Numbered from the stretch's first letter, positions 1-8,382 are shown. The stretch is 12,090 bases of DNA from Bacteroidales bacterium 45-6 (GCA_001897035.1 MKRS01000263.1:1-12090), one strand, 5' to 3'. Notes: a model not told the origin generated them from the sequence alone. Translations and numbers: made by a program.

Positions 1-786
1 TTGACGAAAGGCGATTTTGCCGGAATAATTGGGCCGAATGGCTCCGGGAAGAGTACCTTGATGAAGCTCTTGCTGGGCGATCTCAAGCCCTCCCACGGAA
101 AAATGGTCCTCGACGGAAAAAATCTCGGTATCATGCCGGTAGGGGAGAAGGCTCGTAAAATTGCCGTCGTGACGCAACGAATCGAAGAGACTTCGATGTC
201 GGTGCTTGAATACGTGCTGCTCGGCAGGCTGCCTTATCGCGAGATGTTCCAGTTTTTTGAGAAAAAGCAGGATGTGGCGAAAGCTCGGCGATATATGGAA
301 CTCACCGGAGTACTTAAATATAGCGACCAACCGCTTTCTTCCCTCAGTGGCGGCGAACGGCAGCTTGCTGCCATGGCTCGCGCGCTGACTCAGGAACCAG
401 ATTTGCTTTTGCTCGATGAACCCACTTCGCAGCTTGACATCTCCCATCAGGTGCAGATTCTCGACTTGGTGCGGATGCTCAATTGCGAGCTTGGGCTAAC
501 GGTGCTGATGATTATCCACGACTTAAATTTGGCCAGTACTTATTGCAATCGGCTCATTCTTCTGCAAAATGGACGCTTATATACGCAGGGAATTCCCTCG
601 GAAGTGCTCCAGTACCAGATAATTGAAGAGGTGTACAACACCGTAGTGGTTACCCGTCCCAATCCCATTACGGGGCGTCCCACCGTCTTTTTAGTACCCC
701 GGGACGAAATTGAAAAATTGGCCCGGGAACGCAGGACTTATTCTGATAATGAGCCCATTTTTAAATTTGAGGATGAGTCGAGATAG
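1..786 (+). CDS. ABC transporter ATP-binding protein, FecE/BtuD/HmuV type, 5'-truncated
   Basis: This is the cytoplasmic ATPase of an importer, most likely for ferric siderophore, heme or cobalamin, which would power a FecCD-type permease. In the visible 261 residues: Walker A GPNGSGKST (11-19), Q-loop Gln59, signature LSGGE (115-119), Walker B LLLLDE (135-140) and switch His173. The stretch after Walker B (PTSQLDISHQ) and the DLNLAS segment after the His are typical of the iron/B12 uptake branch. About 25 residues (the first beta strands and A-loop) that should precede Walker A are missing, so the TTG at base 1 is probably an internal Leu codon at the edge and not the start. A permease gene would be expected just upstream, outside the window. 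The C-terminal 35 or so residues are charged and lack a recognisable domain. The ATPase assignment is secure; the substrate is inferred only. Confidence 0.9.
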   Translation: MTKGDFAGIIGPNGSGKSTLMKLLLGDLKPSHGKMVLDGKNLGIMPVGEKARKIAVVTQRIEETSMSVLEYVLLGRLPYREMFQFFEKKQDVAKARRYMELTGVLKYSDQPLSSLSGGERQLAAMARALTQEPDLLLLDEPTSQLDISHQVQILDLVRMLNCELGLTVLMIIHDLNLASTYCNRLILLQNGRLYTQGIPSEVLQYQIIEEVYNTVVVTRPNPITGRPTVFLVPRDEIEKLARERRTYSDNEPIFKFEDESR

Positions 787-880
787 CTTCTACGGCATGT
801 TTCCACTGTCTTTAGAGAGCATTGACTTTCGTCGAATGTTTGGCTCTCATGTGGGTTGGGGTGGTTTAGTATCTACTTAA

Positions 881-919
881 AAGAAAAAGCTCATGCCTTT
901 GTTAGCATGAACTTTTCTT
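881..919 (+). terminator. Terminator-like hairpin after the ABC ATPase
   Basis: The left arm 881-896 (AAGAAAAAGCTCATGC) pairs with the right arm 905-919 (GCATGAACTTTTCTT) around an 8-base loop, with one bulged base and one mismatch. The A-rich left arm and T-rich right arm give the shape of a rho-independent terminator that could work in both directions. It lies about 95 bases after the ABC stop codon. Confidence 0.6.
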
Positions 920-982
920 GAGTTGAGTTTAAGTTCGTTTTGTGTGTGAGAGAGAATGTTTAAATTCGCTTTCTGTTTCTGC

Positions 983-1012
983 TTTTTTTAACCGATTATT
1001 TTTTTTAACCGA
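983..1012 (+). repeat. Two direct copies of a 13-base repeat, 17-base period
   Basis: TTTTTTTAACCGA occurs exactly at 983-995 and again at 1000-1012, separated by four bases. Tandem sites with a spacing between 1.5 and 2 helical turns could bind a dimeric regulator, but the pair lies about 260 bases before the kinase start, and the T runs make chance partial matches easier. The repeat is seen directly; a regulatory role is a guess. Confidence 0.55.
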
Positions 1013-1118
1013 ATGGCTGCGTCTCTATTAAGTCCAATTCCTGTGCCATTTGGTTTTGAGATTTTGTATTTGTATTTAAGTGTTTGTGTGTAAGCATTTT
1101 GTCCCTTTTGGGGTTGCT

Positions 1119-1171
1119 GTGGAAATTTGTGATGCTTGTGGAATATTTCCACAAAAAAGTGTGGAAAACAC
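1119..1171. promoter_or_regulatory. GTGGAA-rich inverted-repeat cluster upstream of the kinase
   Basis: GTGGAA occurs at 1119, 1138 and 1161. The middle copy is half of a perfect inverted repeat, GTGGAA-TAT-TTCCAC (1138-1152). The last copy sits inside a small hairpin with GTGT/ACAC arms (1159-1171). The cluster ends 100 bases before the kinase ATG and could be an operator. The 9-mers resemble degenerate DnaA boxes (TGTGGATAA) but none matches exactly. Confidence 0.35.
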
Positions 1172-1237
1172 TCAAGAGCATCTTCGTATTTTCAATCTTT
1201 ATTTCCTATGAATGCTATTACTAATGAATAAAATATG

Positions 1238-1245
1238 TAGATTTG
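1238..1245 (+). promoter_or_regulatory. Possible Bacteroidetes -7 element for the kinase gene
   Basis: TAGATTTG fits the Bacteroidetes -7 consensus TAnnTTTG and ends 25 bases before the kinase ATG. No TTTG is present 19 bases upstream, so the -33 half is missing or weak. The call rests on one 8-base motif. Confidence 0.35.
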
Positions 1246-1270
1246 CGCATTCGCAATTTCTAAAAAGGTC

Positions 1271-3706
1271 ATGAAAAGGTCAATCGAAACACAAATTAAA
1301 ATTAACACAGTTGTCGTTTATCTGATTATCGTCGCGTTGTTTGCAGGTTTATTAGCTTATATTTATAGTTTTCGCACGAATCTTGACGAACAGAAAAAAA
1401 ACATCGAGCTTTACAGCGCCGAACTGAATGCTGCTGAGAATTTGATCGGTCAAATCAACAAGGCTCAATCGGATGTAAATCTTTTTGTCGCAACCAAAGA
1501 CTCGGCTTATAAAAATAGATTTGCCGACAATCTCTCCAGTATAAGGCTCTCCATCGATTCCCTGAAATCAAAGAGCGTCAGTTCCACTCGCAAAAAAGCT
1601 CTCGAAACCATCGACTCATTGTTGTCCTCAAAAGGGGACATTGTCACTCAGCTCAATGAGGTGCTCGTGCAGAAGGATCTGCTGGAAGATATCAACACTT
1701 TCCTGAAGCATTACAGACCCAATGAGCTTAATTCGCTGTTGACAAAAAAACAAGTGCAAAGGCAGGATACGATCATAACGAAAGCCGCTCCCAAAAAGAG
1801 CTTTTGGAAAAAGATGGGTGATTTGTTTTCGTCGAAGTCGGCAACAGACTCTTTGAAAGTCAAGTCGCAAGAAACTGCCGAAACAAAGGCAAAAAATTCG
1901 ACCAAGCGGCAGGAAGATGAATTGGGACTCAAAATAAAAAAATATGTTCAGCGTGCAAGCCATGACTACATATCGCAATTGGCGGACATCGAATACCGGG
2001 TCAACAATTTGATTACCGCCGACCAGGAGATCACAGCAAAAATATCTTCCCTTCTGATCGATTACTACAGCCAGATCATCCATGCGCGCTTTGAAGAGAT
2101 ACGCCGTAGCGATCAGCTAATCAGGCAAAACAACAACTATACGCTCATCGGTGGTCTCATCGCTTTGATTCCGTTCATTGTGTCGTTGATTACCATCCTG
2201 CACAATGTGAACAAGGGGAAAAGGGCTCGCTTGGACTTGGAAAATGCAAACGCCCGCATCCGTCAGGTGATGGAGAGCCGCCATCAGCTTTTGCTTTCTA
2301 TTTCGCACGACATAAAAACACCGTTGAATTCTATCATGGGAAGCCTCGACCTGAACAAGGGTGGGGGAGCGATCAGTCCGTCGAATATATACTCGATGCA
2401 CAATTCGGGCAAGCATATCCTATCCTTGTTGGACAACCTGCTCGGGTTTTCGAGTATCGAGCAAGGGAAGCTGGCCTTGCAAAAAGCCCCTTTCCACCTG
2501 CAGGAACTATGCGCCGAACTTCAGGATATGTTTGTGCCTCTTTGCGAGAAGAAAAACTTGCGTTTCGATACGCAATTCAGTTTTGAACGCCAGCTCGTTG
2601 TGGATTGCGATAGCTTGAAACTGAAACAAATCGTTATCAACCTTCTTTCCAATGCGGTGAAATACACGCTGAAGGGTGGCGTGAAGCTGACCGTGTCCTA
2701 CGAAGGCAATCACATCCGCATTTTGGTTCAAGATTCAGGAGTTGGAGTTGCCAAAGACAAACTCGATAAAATCTTCGAACCCTTTGTCAGGATTGAGGAA
2801 AACAGCTCCATCGCCGAAGGTTCGGGACTTGGTATGTACGTAGTGAAAGGCTTGGTGGACCTCTTTGGAGGCACAATCAAGGCTGAATCTATGGTCGGAA
2901 AAGGCACGACATTCTCATTGGTTATTCCGGCGGATGCCGTAACTGCCCATGGGGTGCGGAGCAAGACGAAGCATGTTTTGCTTGTTGACGACGACCCCGC
3001 CTTGCTACTGACCCTGAAATCGATGGTCATTCAACTTGGGCATCAGGCAGATGCTTGCCAATCGATGAAAGAACTGAAAAAGCGAATTGCATCAATCGGG
3101 GAATACGATTTTGTGCTTACTGACATGGAAATGGGGGCTGACTCGGGATTAGATTCATTGGAAAATATTAGAAAGGTCAATGCTGATATTCCGGTGATTT
3201 TGATGACAGCTCGTTCCGAAATCAACGATCAGCAGGTGAAGCTGATGGGCTTTTCCGGTTGTTTGTCCAAGCCGATTTCACTGAATGTATTGTCTGTCTT
3301 GCTGGGAGAATCGGAAAAAAAGGTCGAACCCACCACTCCGGGCAAGGCTGTCCATGAAAAAGTGCCTTTTGCCGAATTGGAACAAATGCTTGGAAACGAC
3401 AAGGAGGCTATTTTGAGCGTGTTGTCCGCATTTGTTGAAAATTCGCAGAACGATATTGCGGAACTCGAAAAAGCAGTCAGCGAGAAAGATTTTGAAAAGG
3501 CCCAGCAAAGATGCCACAAAATGCTTTCGATGTTTATGCAAATTGATCCGGAAAACCGGTCGGTTGAAGTGCTGAAGAAGATGGATGCCTCCCGTAATGT
3601 CGATCAGAAATTTTATCAAGGATGGGAATCCGACGTTAAATCCATTGTAAAATCGGCAGAAAAGTTATTGGCTGAGATCAGCCGGTACGTCAGCCACCGC
3701 AAGTGA
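1271..3706 (+). CDS. Hybrid sensor histidine kinase (HisKA-HATPase-REC-Hpt)
   Basis: This 811-residue inner-membrane phosphorelay protein has a transmembrane helix at about 13-33, a mostly helical extracytoplasmic region to about 287 and a second helix at about 290-312. HisKA follows with the phosphorylated His346 in SISHDIKTPLN. The ATPase domain has an N-box (Asn461), DSG (488-490) and GSGLG (517-521). The receiver shows Asp573/574, phosphoacceptor Asp618, Thr646 and Lys667. A C-terminal helical Hpt-like domain (about 698-805) has candidate His749. Residues about 172-218 are Lys/Ser-rich low complexity and look like a disordered insert in the sensor. There is no DNA-binding domain, so an output regulator must be encoded elsewhere. 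The ATG at 1271 gives a sensible short cytoplasmic tail before helix 1. The signal is unknown, and the gene appears monocistronic. Confidence 0.93.
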   Translation: MKRSIETQIKINTVVVYLIIVALFAGLLAYIYSFRTNLDEQKKNIELYSAELNAAENLIGQINKAQSDVNLFVATKDSAYKNRFADNLSSIRLSIDSLKSKSVSSTRKKALETIDSLLSSKGDIVTQLNEVLVQKDLLEDINTFLKHYRPNELNSLLTKKQVQRQDTIITKAAPKKSFWKKMGDLFSSKSATDSLKVKSQETAETKAKNSTKRQEDELGLKIKKYVQRASHDYISQLADIEYRVNNLITADQEITAKISSLLIDYYSQIIHARFEEIRRSDQLIRQNNNYTLIGGLIALIPFIVSLITILHNVNKGKRARLDLENANARIRQVMESRHQLLLSISHDIKTPLNSIMGSLDLNKGGGAISPSNIYSMHNSGKHILSLLDNLLGFSSIEQGKLALQKAPFHLQELCAELQDMFVPLCEKKNLRFDTQFSFERQLVVDCDSLKLKQIVINLLSNAVKYTLKGGVKLTVSYEGNHIRILVQDSGVGVAKDKLDKIFEPFVRIEENSSIAEGSGLGMYVVKGLVDLFGGTIKAESMVGKGTTFSLVIPADAVTAHGVRSKTKHVLLVDDDPALLLTLKSMVIQLGHQADACQSMKELKKRIASIGEYDFVLTDMEMGADSGLDSLENIRKVNADIPVILMTARSEINDQQVKLMGFSGCLSKPISLNVLSVLLGESEKKVEPTTPGKAVHEKVPFAELEQMLGNDKEAILSVLSAFVENSQNDIAELEKAVSEKDFEKAQQRCHKMLSMFMQIDPENRSVEVLKKMDASRNVDQKFYQGWESDVKSIVKSAEKLLAEISRYVSHRK

Positions 3707-3789
3707 CCGAGTGGCCATGCGAACGAGAACGAGAAATTTTATGACCTAATTGTTCTGCGACTCCGAGATTCGTATGATAATGTCTGCAC

Positions 3790-3812
3790 GATGAAAGGCG
3801 ATAGCCTTCGTC
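3790..3812 (+). terminator. Hairpin after the kinase gene, weak terminator candidate
   Basis: GATGAAAGGC (3790-3799) pairs with GCCTTCGTC (3804-3812) around a GATA loop, with one bulged A and one G-T pair. Only a short T stretch follows (TCTTT), so it may not be a strong rho-independent terminator. It lies 83 bases after the kinase stop codon. Confidence 0.4.
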
Positions 3813-3822
3813 TCTTTGCAAT

Positions 3823-3835
3823 ATTTGCCGCAAAT
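3823..3835. promoter_or_regulatory. Perfect 13-base palindrome upstream of the nuo promoter
   Basis: ATTTGC-C-GCAAAT is an exact inverted repeat centred on base 3829 and ends 44 bases before the -33 element of the nuo promoter. The position suits an activator or repressor site. No known regulator can be named from it. Confidence 0.35.
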
Positions 3836-3879
3836 GCTATATTTGATTGGCAAAATAGGTGTTTTTTTGAAATATTTTC

Positions 3880-3910
3880 TTTGCAAAATTGAAATAATAT
3901 TTTACTTTTG
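3880..3910 (+). promoter_or_regulatory. Bacteroidetes-type promoter of the nuo operon
   Basis: TTTG at 3880-3883 is followed after exactly 19 bases by TACTTTTG at 3903-3910, matching the known Bacteroidetes sigma-ABfr consensus TTTG-N19-TAnnTTTG. Transcription would begin near 3917, giving a leader of about 110 bases before the nuoA ATG. Confidence 0.8.
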
Positions 3911-4027
3911 TGGGCGAAATTAGCCGATACAAATGAGTGTTAGGCAAAATCTATCAAGATGCTTGGGCTTCTGGCCTTAAAAGCTATTGTCCGCATTGTT
4001 AGTAATTGTAATTTTTCAACTGAAAAT

Positions 4028-4378
4028 ATGAATTCTTCCTTGTTTTTAGTCGCATTGATTACCGGAGCAAGTCTTATTGTGGCCGGTTTGGGGATGGCAA
4101 TCCTTTTGTCCCCAAAATCCTTCAATCCGCAAAAGGGTGAAGCCTACGAATGCGGCATTCCCACCAAAGGAACTTCCTGGATGCAATTCCATGTGGGTTA
4201 TTACCTGTACGCGATTCTTTACCTCATGTTTGACGTGGAAGCCGTTTTCTTATTTCCTTGGGCCACGGTTGTCAGGGAATTGGGACCTTCAGGCTTGGTT
4301 AGCATATTGTTTTTCATACTTATTCTTGGATTAGGCCTTGCTTACGCATGGAGAAAGGGAGCATTGAAATGGAAGTAA
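4028..4378 (+). CDS. nuoA: NADH-quinone oxidoreductase subunit A
   Basis: NuoA is a small membrane subunit of complex I that sits next to NuoH and helps close the quinone-site region. The 116-residue reading has three hydrophobic helices and the family hallmark EAYECGIP followed by [23 protein letters not shown], including the conserved acidic FDVE. The open frame extends upstream to an ATG at 3959, but those 23 residues are not NuoA-like. The ATG at 4028 gives the usual N-terminus running straight into helix 1, so I chose it. It is the first gene of the operon, behind the promoter at 3880-3910. It overlaps nuoB by ten bases, which suggests translational coupling. Confidence 0.95.
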   Translation: MNSSLFLVALITGASLIVAGLGMAILLSPKSFNPQKGEAYECGIPTKGTSWMQFHVGYYLYAILYLMFDVEAVFLFPWATVVRELGPSGLVSILFFILILGLGLAYAWRKGALKWK

Positions 4379-4929
4379 AGAACATCTATATTAAGGGGAT
4401 TCCCAACGAAGAATTTAAAGACAACGAATATCTCGAAAACTACGTCACCGAGCTTCGTCAAAACGGTGTGCCTGTGATTGTTGGCAAATTGGATGACCTG
4501 ATAAACTGGGGCCGTTCCAATTCCCTTTGGCCGTTGGCATTTGCCACGAGCTGCTGTGGCATCGAATTTATGTCGGCTGCCGCTGCCCGTCACGACCTGG
4601 CCCGTTTTGGAATGGAAGTGACCCGCAACAGCCCGCGCCAGGCCGATGTGATTTTGGTGGCTGGAACCATTGTGCACAAAATGGCACCGCTTTTGAAACG
4701 TGTTTACGATCAAATGGCAGAGCCCAAATATGTGGTTGCGATGGGAAGTTGTGCAATTTCGGGAGGTCCGTTCATCAATTCTTACCATGTTGTGAAAGGT
4801 GTGGACGAAATCATTCCTGTGGATGTGTATGTTCCTGGATGTCCTCCACGTCCCGAAGGTCTGTTCTACGGACTGATGCAACTGCAACGTAAAGTGAAAA
4901 TGGAACGTTTTCTCTTTAAAGTGAAATAA
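4369..4929 (+). CDS. nuoB: NADH-quinone oxidoreductase subunit B
   Basis: NuoB carries cluster N2, the last iron-sulfur centre before quinone, at the interface with NuoD and NuoH. With the start at 4369 the protein has 186 residues, and all four N2 ligands are visible: the tandem Cys62-Cys63 in ATSCCGIEF, Cys128 in GSCAISGG and Cys158 in VPGCPPRPE. The [12 protein letters not shown] and NSPRQAD segments are also typical. An in-frame ATG at 4348 would add seven residues. I prefer 4369 because AGGGAG lies seven bases before it and because MEVK-like starts fit the family. The start overlaps the nuoA stop, so the two are probably coupled. Confidence 0.95.
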   Translation: MEVKNIYIKGIPNEEFKDNEYLENYVTELRQNGVPVIVGKLDDLINWGRSNSLWPLAFATSCCGIEFMSAAAARHDLARFGMEVTRNSPRQADVILVAGTIVHKMAPLLKRVYDQMAEPKYVVAMGSCAISGGPFINSYHVVKGVDEIIPVDVYVPGCPPRPEGLFYGLMQLQRKVKMERFLFKVK

Positions 4930-4951
4930 ATTACAAAGGCTGAATCGCATT

Positions 4952-6583
4952 ATGAAAGATATCAAAGAATTGGTTTTGGAAACCATTCCCAGTGCAGTTG
5001 TAGAAGAAAAGCAAAAACTAACCGTTACCGTCGAATCCAGAGACTTACATCCTTTGGTGGCTACACTCAAAGCCGATCCCGCATTCCGTTTCGACCTTCT
5101 GATGCAATTGATTGGGGTGGATTGGGGCGAAAAACTGGGTGTGGTCTATCTGTTGTCGTCATCGGCCGATATTTCGAAAGAGATTGTCCTGATAACAGCA
5201 ACCGACGACCGCAAAAATCCATTACTTTATAGCGTTACGGACTTGTATGAAACGGCTCACCTCAATGAACGTGAAGTTTTTGCGATGTTTGGTATTCGCT
5301 TTATCAACAACCCGGACATGCGCCGGTTTATCCTCAATAGTGACTGGACTGGTTTTCCGTTGCGCAAAGACTACAACGCCGATCCTGTGCTCAATCCGGT
5401 GAACCTTGTCAGCAAAGAAATGACCGACATAGCCCCAAGCATTTACGAAACACCGCAAGGGGAGATCAAAGAAAAACTGACCGATATTTTTGAAAAGGAC
5501 GATTACGTCATCAACATAGGTCCTCAACACCCTTCCACGCACGGTGTGATGCACTTCCGCACAGCTTTGGATGGGGAAAATGTAAAAAAAATAGATGTTC
5601 ACAGCGGATACATTCACCGCGGCATCGAAAAGCTTAGCGAAGAACTTACTTACTCTCAAATACTTCATTTCACCGACCGCCTCGACTATCTTGCTGCCAA
5701 TATCAACCGTCATGCCTTGTGTATGTGTGTGGAAAAAGCGGCTGAAATAGAGGTGCCCGAAAGAGCACAGTACATTCGCACGATCATGGACGAACTGACT
5801 CGTATCGAATCACATTTGGTGGCTTGGGCTGCGATGTGTAACGATATTGGTTCTACCACTGCGTTCATCTATGGTTTCCGTGAGCGGGAAGTCATTTTGG
5901 ACATTTTTGAAAAAGTGTGCGGTGGCCGTTTGATTATGAACCACAACGTCATCGGCGGTGTGATGTTTGATATATATCCTGAATTTCAGAAAGATGTGGA
6001 GGCGTTTATCGTTCAAATGCGGAAAGCTTTGATCGAATACCATCGCTTTTTCTCGGGCAATGTGATTGCCTTGGGGCGGATGAAGGGTATCGGCATGATG
6101 TCGAAGAAAGATGCCATCAGCTGGGCTGTGACTGGCCCTGCGGGACGTGGTTCCGGCTGGTCGTGCGACTTGCGGAAATATGTCCCTTATGCCCTGTATG
6201 ATAAGGTGGAATTCAACGAAGTTATCCGTACCGAATGCGACTCGTTTGCCCGCTACATGAATCGTTTGGACGAAATTGAAGAATCTTGCCGAATTATAGA
6301 GCAATTGCTCCCCAATATTCCGGAAGGGGCTTTTGCTACCAAAACGAAGCCGATCATCAAGCTGCCCGAAGGCCAATTCTTCCAGAGGGTGGAGGCTGCA
6401 AGAGGCGAGTTTGGTGTGTTTATTGAAAGCCATGGCGACAAGTTTCCTTACCGGATCAAGTTCCGTTCACCGTCCATGGCTTTGGTCTCTATCATGCCGC
6501 ATATTTGTCGTGGAGAAAAGATTGCCGACTTGATCGCTATCGGAGGTTCGATGGACTATGTGATTCCATGTATTGACAGATAG
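4952..6583 (+). CDS. nuoCD: NADH-quinone oxidoreductase fused subunit C/D
   Basis: This 543-residue fusion joins the 30-kDa (NuoC) and 49-kDa (NuoD) peripheral-arm subunits. The NuoC part covers about 1-150 and contains the signature HLNEREVFAMFGI and the DWTGFPLRKDY segment. A linker of about 30 residues leads to the NuoD part (about 185-543), which has GPQHPSTHG (190-198) and DRLDY ending at Tyr246. These His and Tyr positions correspond to the residues that contact the quinone headgroup in characterised enzymes. The C-terminus SMDYVIPCIDR is the usual NuoD ending, so the gene is complete. It begins 22 bases after nuoB. The C-D fusion is known from several bacterial groups including Bacteroidota. 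No nuoE, F or G follows it; nuoH is next. Confidence 0.95.
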   Translation: MKDIKELVLETIPSAVVEEKQKLTVTVESRDLHPLVATLKADPAFRFDLLMQLIGVDWGEKLGVVYLLSSSADISKEIVLITATDDRKNPLLYSVTDLYETAHLNEREVFAMFGIRFINNPDMRRFILNSDWTGFPLRKDYNADPVLNPVNLVSKEMTDIAPSIYETPQGEIKEKLTDIFEKDDYVINIGPQHPSTHGVMHFRTALDGENVKKIDVHSGYIHRGIEKLSEELTYSQILHFTDRLDYLAANINRHALCMCVEKAAEIEVPERAQYIRTIMDELTRIESHLVAWAAMCNDIGSTTAFIYGFREREVILDIFEKVCGGRLIMNHNVIGGVMFDIYPEFQKDVEAFIVQMRKALIEYHRFFSGNVIALGRMKGIGMMSKKDAISWAVTGPAGRGSGWSCDLRKYVPYALYDKVEFNEVIRTECDSFARYMNRLDEIEESCRIIEQLLPNIPEGAFATKTKPIIKLPEGQFFQRVEAARGEFGVFIESHGDKFPYRIKFRSPSMALVSIMPHICRGEKIADLIAIGGSMDYVIPCIDR

Positions 6584-6645
6584 CTTATTCGCAGATTTGC
6601 TAATAAACAAATTTACAGATTTACGATTTTACAATTAAAAAATAT

Positions 6646-7752
6646 ATGTTGTTAGAAATTTCGCATCCATTAGAGCTTATCAAGCTTACTGCTTCGTTGG
6701 ATAGCTTTCTTCACGGGCTTTTGCCTTCTTGGGCGGCTTTGCTGATCGAGTTTATTCTTGTCGGCGTGGTTTTGTTGGCCATGTATGCCGTGATTGCTCT
6801 GATCTTGATTTATGCGGAGCGCAAAATCACCGCATTCTTCCAATGCCGTTATGGACCTAACCGTGTGGGTAAATACGGACTGATTCAATCTGTGGCGGAC
6901 ATGGTGAAGATTTTGCTGAAAGAGATCATTCATGTGGACAGCGTGGATAAATTTCTATTCTACTTGGCCCCCTTCTTCGTGATCTGTGCTTCGATGCTCA
7001 CCTTTGCCGCCCTTCCTTTTGGAAACGGATTACATGCGGTGGATTTCAATGTGGGGGTTTTCTACCTGATCGCCGTTTCTTCGTTGAGCATCATCGGTGT
7101 CCTTCTGGCCGGCTGGTCGAGCAACAACAAATATTCGATGATCGGTGCCATGCGAAGCGGCGCGCAATTCATCAGCTACGAATTGTCGGCTGGGCTATCG
7201 CTGCTGACTGTGGCGGTTTTGGCCGGTTCGCTGCAATTGTCAACCATCGTTGCCGATCAAAGCTATGTGTATCATTGGAATCTATTTCGGGGACATTTGC
7301 CTGCTGTCATCGCCTTCATCATTTATCTGATTGCAGGACATGCCGAAACTAACCGCGGCCCGTTTGACTTGCCGGAAGCCGAATCGGAACTTACGGCTGG
7401 ATACCATACCGAATATTCGGGACTCCAATTTGGGTTCTATTATTTGGCCGAATACCTGAACATGTTCATTATTGCGGGAATCGGTACCACCATGTTTCTG
7501 GGCGGATGGAACGCCATCCAGGTGGAAGGCTGGGACGGATTCAACCAAGTAATGAATTTCATTCCTTCTTATGCGTGGTTTTTTGCAAAAACCGGAGTGT
7601 TGATATTCTTGAGTTTGTGGGTTCGTTGGACGTTTCCACGCTTGCGCATCGACCAACTTCTGAACCTGGAGTGGAAATACCTGTTGCCAATTAATCTGGT
7701 GAACCTGGTCATCATGGCCATCATCGTGGTTTTCGGGTTGTACATCAAATAA
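6646..7752 (+). CDS. nuoH: NADH-quinone oxidoreductase subunit H
   Basis: NuoH is the membrane subunit that forms the quinone channel and links the redox arm to the pumping subunits. The 368-residue protein has about eight hydrophobic helices. It shows the conserved ERK (58-60) and [11 protein letters not shown] loop, and the signature [20 protein letters not shown] at about 236-255, whose acidic residues lie near the quinone channel. The C-terminus ends in a normal hydrophobic helix, so it is complete. A 62-base AT-rich gap separates it from nuoCD, and it contains two copies of CAGATTT (6592 and 6616). There is no clear Shine-Dalgarno, only an A/T-rich leader, as is common in Bacteroidota. 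The position directly after nuoCD is the place where nuoEFG stand in the 14-gene operons. Confidence 0.95.
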   Translation: MLLEISHPLELIKLTASLDSFLHGLLPSWAALLIEFILVGVVLLAMYAVIALILIYAERKITAFFQCRYGPNRVGKYGLIQSVADMVKILLKEIIHVDSVDKFLFYLAPFFVICASMLTFAALPFGNGLHAVDFNVGVFYLIAVSSLSIIGVLLAGWSSNNKYSMIGAMRSGAQFISYELSAGLSLLTVAVLAGSLQLSTIVADQSYVYHWNLFRGHLPAVIAFIIYLIAGHAETNRGPFDLPEAESELTAGYHTEYSGLQFGFYYLAEYLNMFIIAGIGTTMFLGGWNAIQVEGWDGFNQVMNFIPSYAWFFAKTGVLIFLSLWVRWTFPRLRIDQLLNLEWKYLLPINLVNLVIMAIIVVFGLYIK

Positions 7753-7794
7753 ATACAGATCTGAAAACCTGTAAAAAAATAGGAGCTTTATAAA

Positions 7795-8295
7795 ATGACA
7801 GTATCAGAATATTTTTCAGGACTATTTACGGGGATCAAGTCGCTCTTGATCGGGATGAGTGTCACCTGGAAGGAATTATTTACAAAGAAGATCACGCAGC
7901 AGTATCCCGAAAACCGAGGCACGCTGGTCATCTCCGACCGATGGAGGGGAAACCTCACCATGCCCCACGACGAGAACAACGAGCATGCTTGTACGGCGTG
8001 TAGCATTTGTCAGATGAACTGCCCCAACGGAACGATCGTGGTGAAATCGAAAACAATCGAGACGGAAGACGGCAAAAAGAAAAAAATATTGGACACATAC
8101 ACTTACGACTTGGGTACTTGCACGTTTTGCAACCTCTGCGTCATTACCTGTCCTTCGAATGCCATCCGGTTCGACAATAGTTTCGAGAACGCATTGTTCA
8201 CCCGAAGCAAATTGCTGGAGCGACTCAACCACGAAGGTTCGAAACTTCGGGAAAAGAAAGCCGCACCCAAGGCTGCGGAAAACATTCCTGGCTAA
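7795..8295 (+). CDS. nuoI: NADH-quinone oxidoreductase subunit I (2x[4Fe-4S])
   Basis: NuoI carries clusters N6a and N6b, which pass electrons to NuoB. Both ferredoxin motifs are intact in the 166-residue protein: Cys66/69/72/76 (CTACSICQMNCP) and Cys109/112/115/119 (CTFCNLCVITCP). The amphipathic N-terminus (about 1-30) is the usual membrane-surface anchor. A Lys-rich stretch (about 90-98) lies between the motifs. The start is well supported: AGGAG at 7781-7785 lies nine bases before the ATG, the clearest Shine-Dalgarno in the operon. With no NuoEFG here, NuoI could be where an external donor such as ferredoxin delivers electrons. That is inference from other NuoEFG-less complexes. Confidence 0.95.
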   Translation: MTVSEYFSGLFTGIKSLLIGMSVTWKELFTKKITQQYPENRGTLVISDRWRGNLTMPHDENNEHACTACSICQMNCPNGTIVVKSKTIETEDGKKKKILDTYTYDLGTCTFCNLCVITCPSNAIRFDNSFENALFTRSKLLERLNHEGSKLREKKAAPKAAENIPG

Positions 8296-8350
8296 TTCAA
8301 GAGAATAACAACGTGCAGCAAGCACAAGAATCAATATAACAAAGGCTAAT

Positions 8351-8364
8351 GTCGGTTTTCCGAC
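8351..8364 (+). promoter_or_regulatory. Small hairpin ahead of nuoJ
   Basis: GTCGG-TTTT-CCGAC is a perfect five-base-pair stem with a TTTT loop, ending 18 bases before the nuoJ ATG in the 87-base nuoI-nuoJ gap. It may affect mRNA processing or nuoJ translation. No T tract follows directly, so a terminator is unlikely. Confidence 0.35.
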
Positions 8365-8382
8365 GGGTTTGTAAGAAAAATT

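Larger units (their letters stand above)
787..1270. other. Intergenic region between ABC ATPase and histidine kinase
   Basis: This 484-base stretch has no convincing gene on either strand. It is AT-rich and holds, in order, a terminator-like hairpin (881-919), two copies of a T7-AACCGA repeat (983-1012), a GTGGAA-rich inverted-repeat cluster (1119-1171) and a possible promoter -7 element (1238-1245). Its length and the hairpin suggest that the ABC gene and the kinase gene are separate transcription units. Confidence 0.7.

Noticed and set aside
1..3. TTG at base 1 as the ABC ATPase start
   Set aside because: The protein would begin about 15 residues before Walker A with no A-loop or first strands; the gene is cut by the window edge.
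1119..1171. DnaA-box cluster or replication origin
   Set aside because: The TGTGGAA-type 9-mers each differ from the DnaA consensus, and no dnaA, dnaN or other origin-linked gene is nearby.
3959..4027. Longer NuoA starting at 3959
   Set aside because: The extra 23 residues do not resemble NuoA, whose N-terminus normally runs straight into helix 1 as it does from 4028.
4348..4368. NuoB start at 4348
   Set aside because: It deepens the overlap with nuoA, whereas 4369 has AGGGAG seven bases upstream and gives a family-like start.
4342..5070. 242-residue frame on the minus strand
   Set aside because: It lies over nuoB and the start of nuoCD, is rich in His/Phe/Ser without any motif, and is the antisense shadow of conserved genes.
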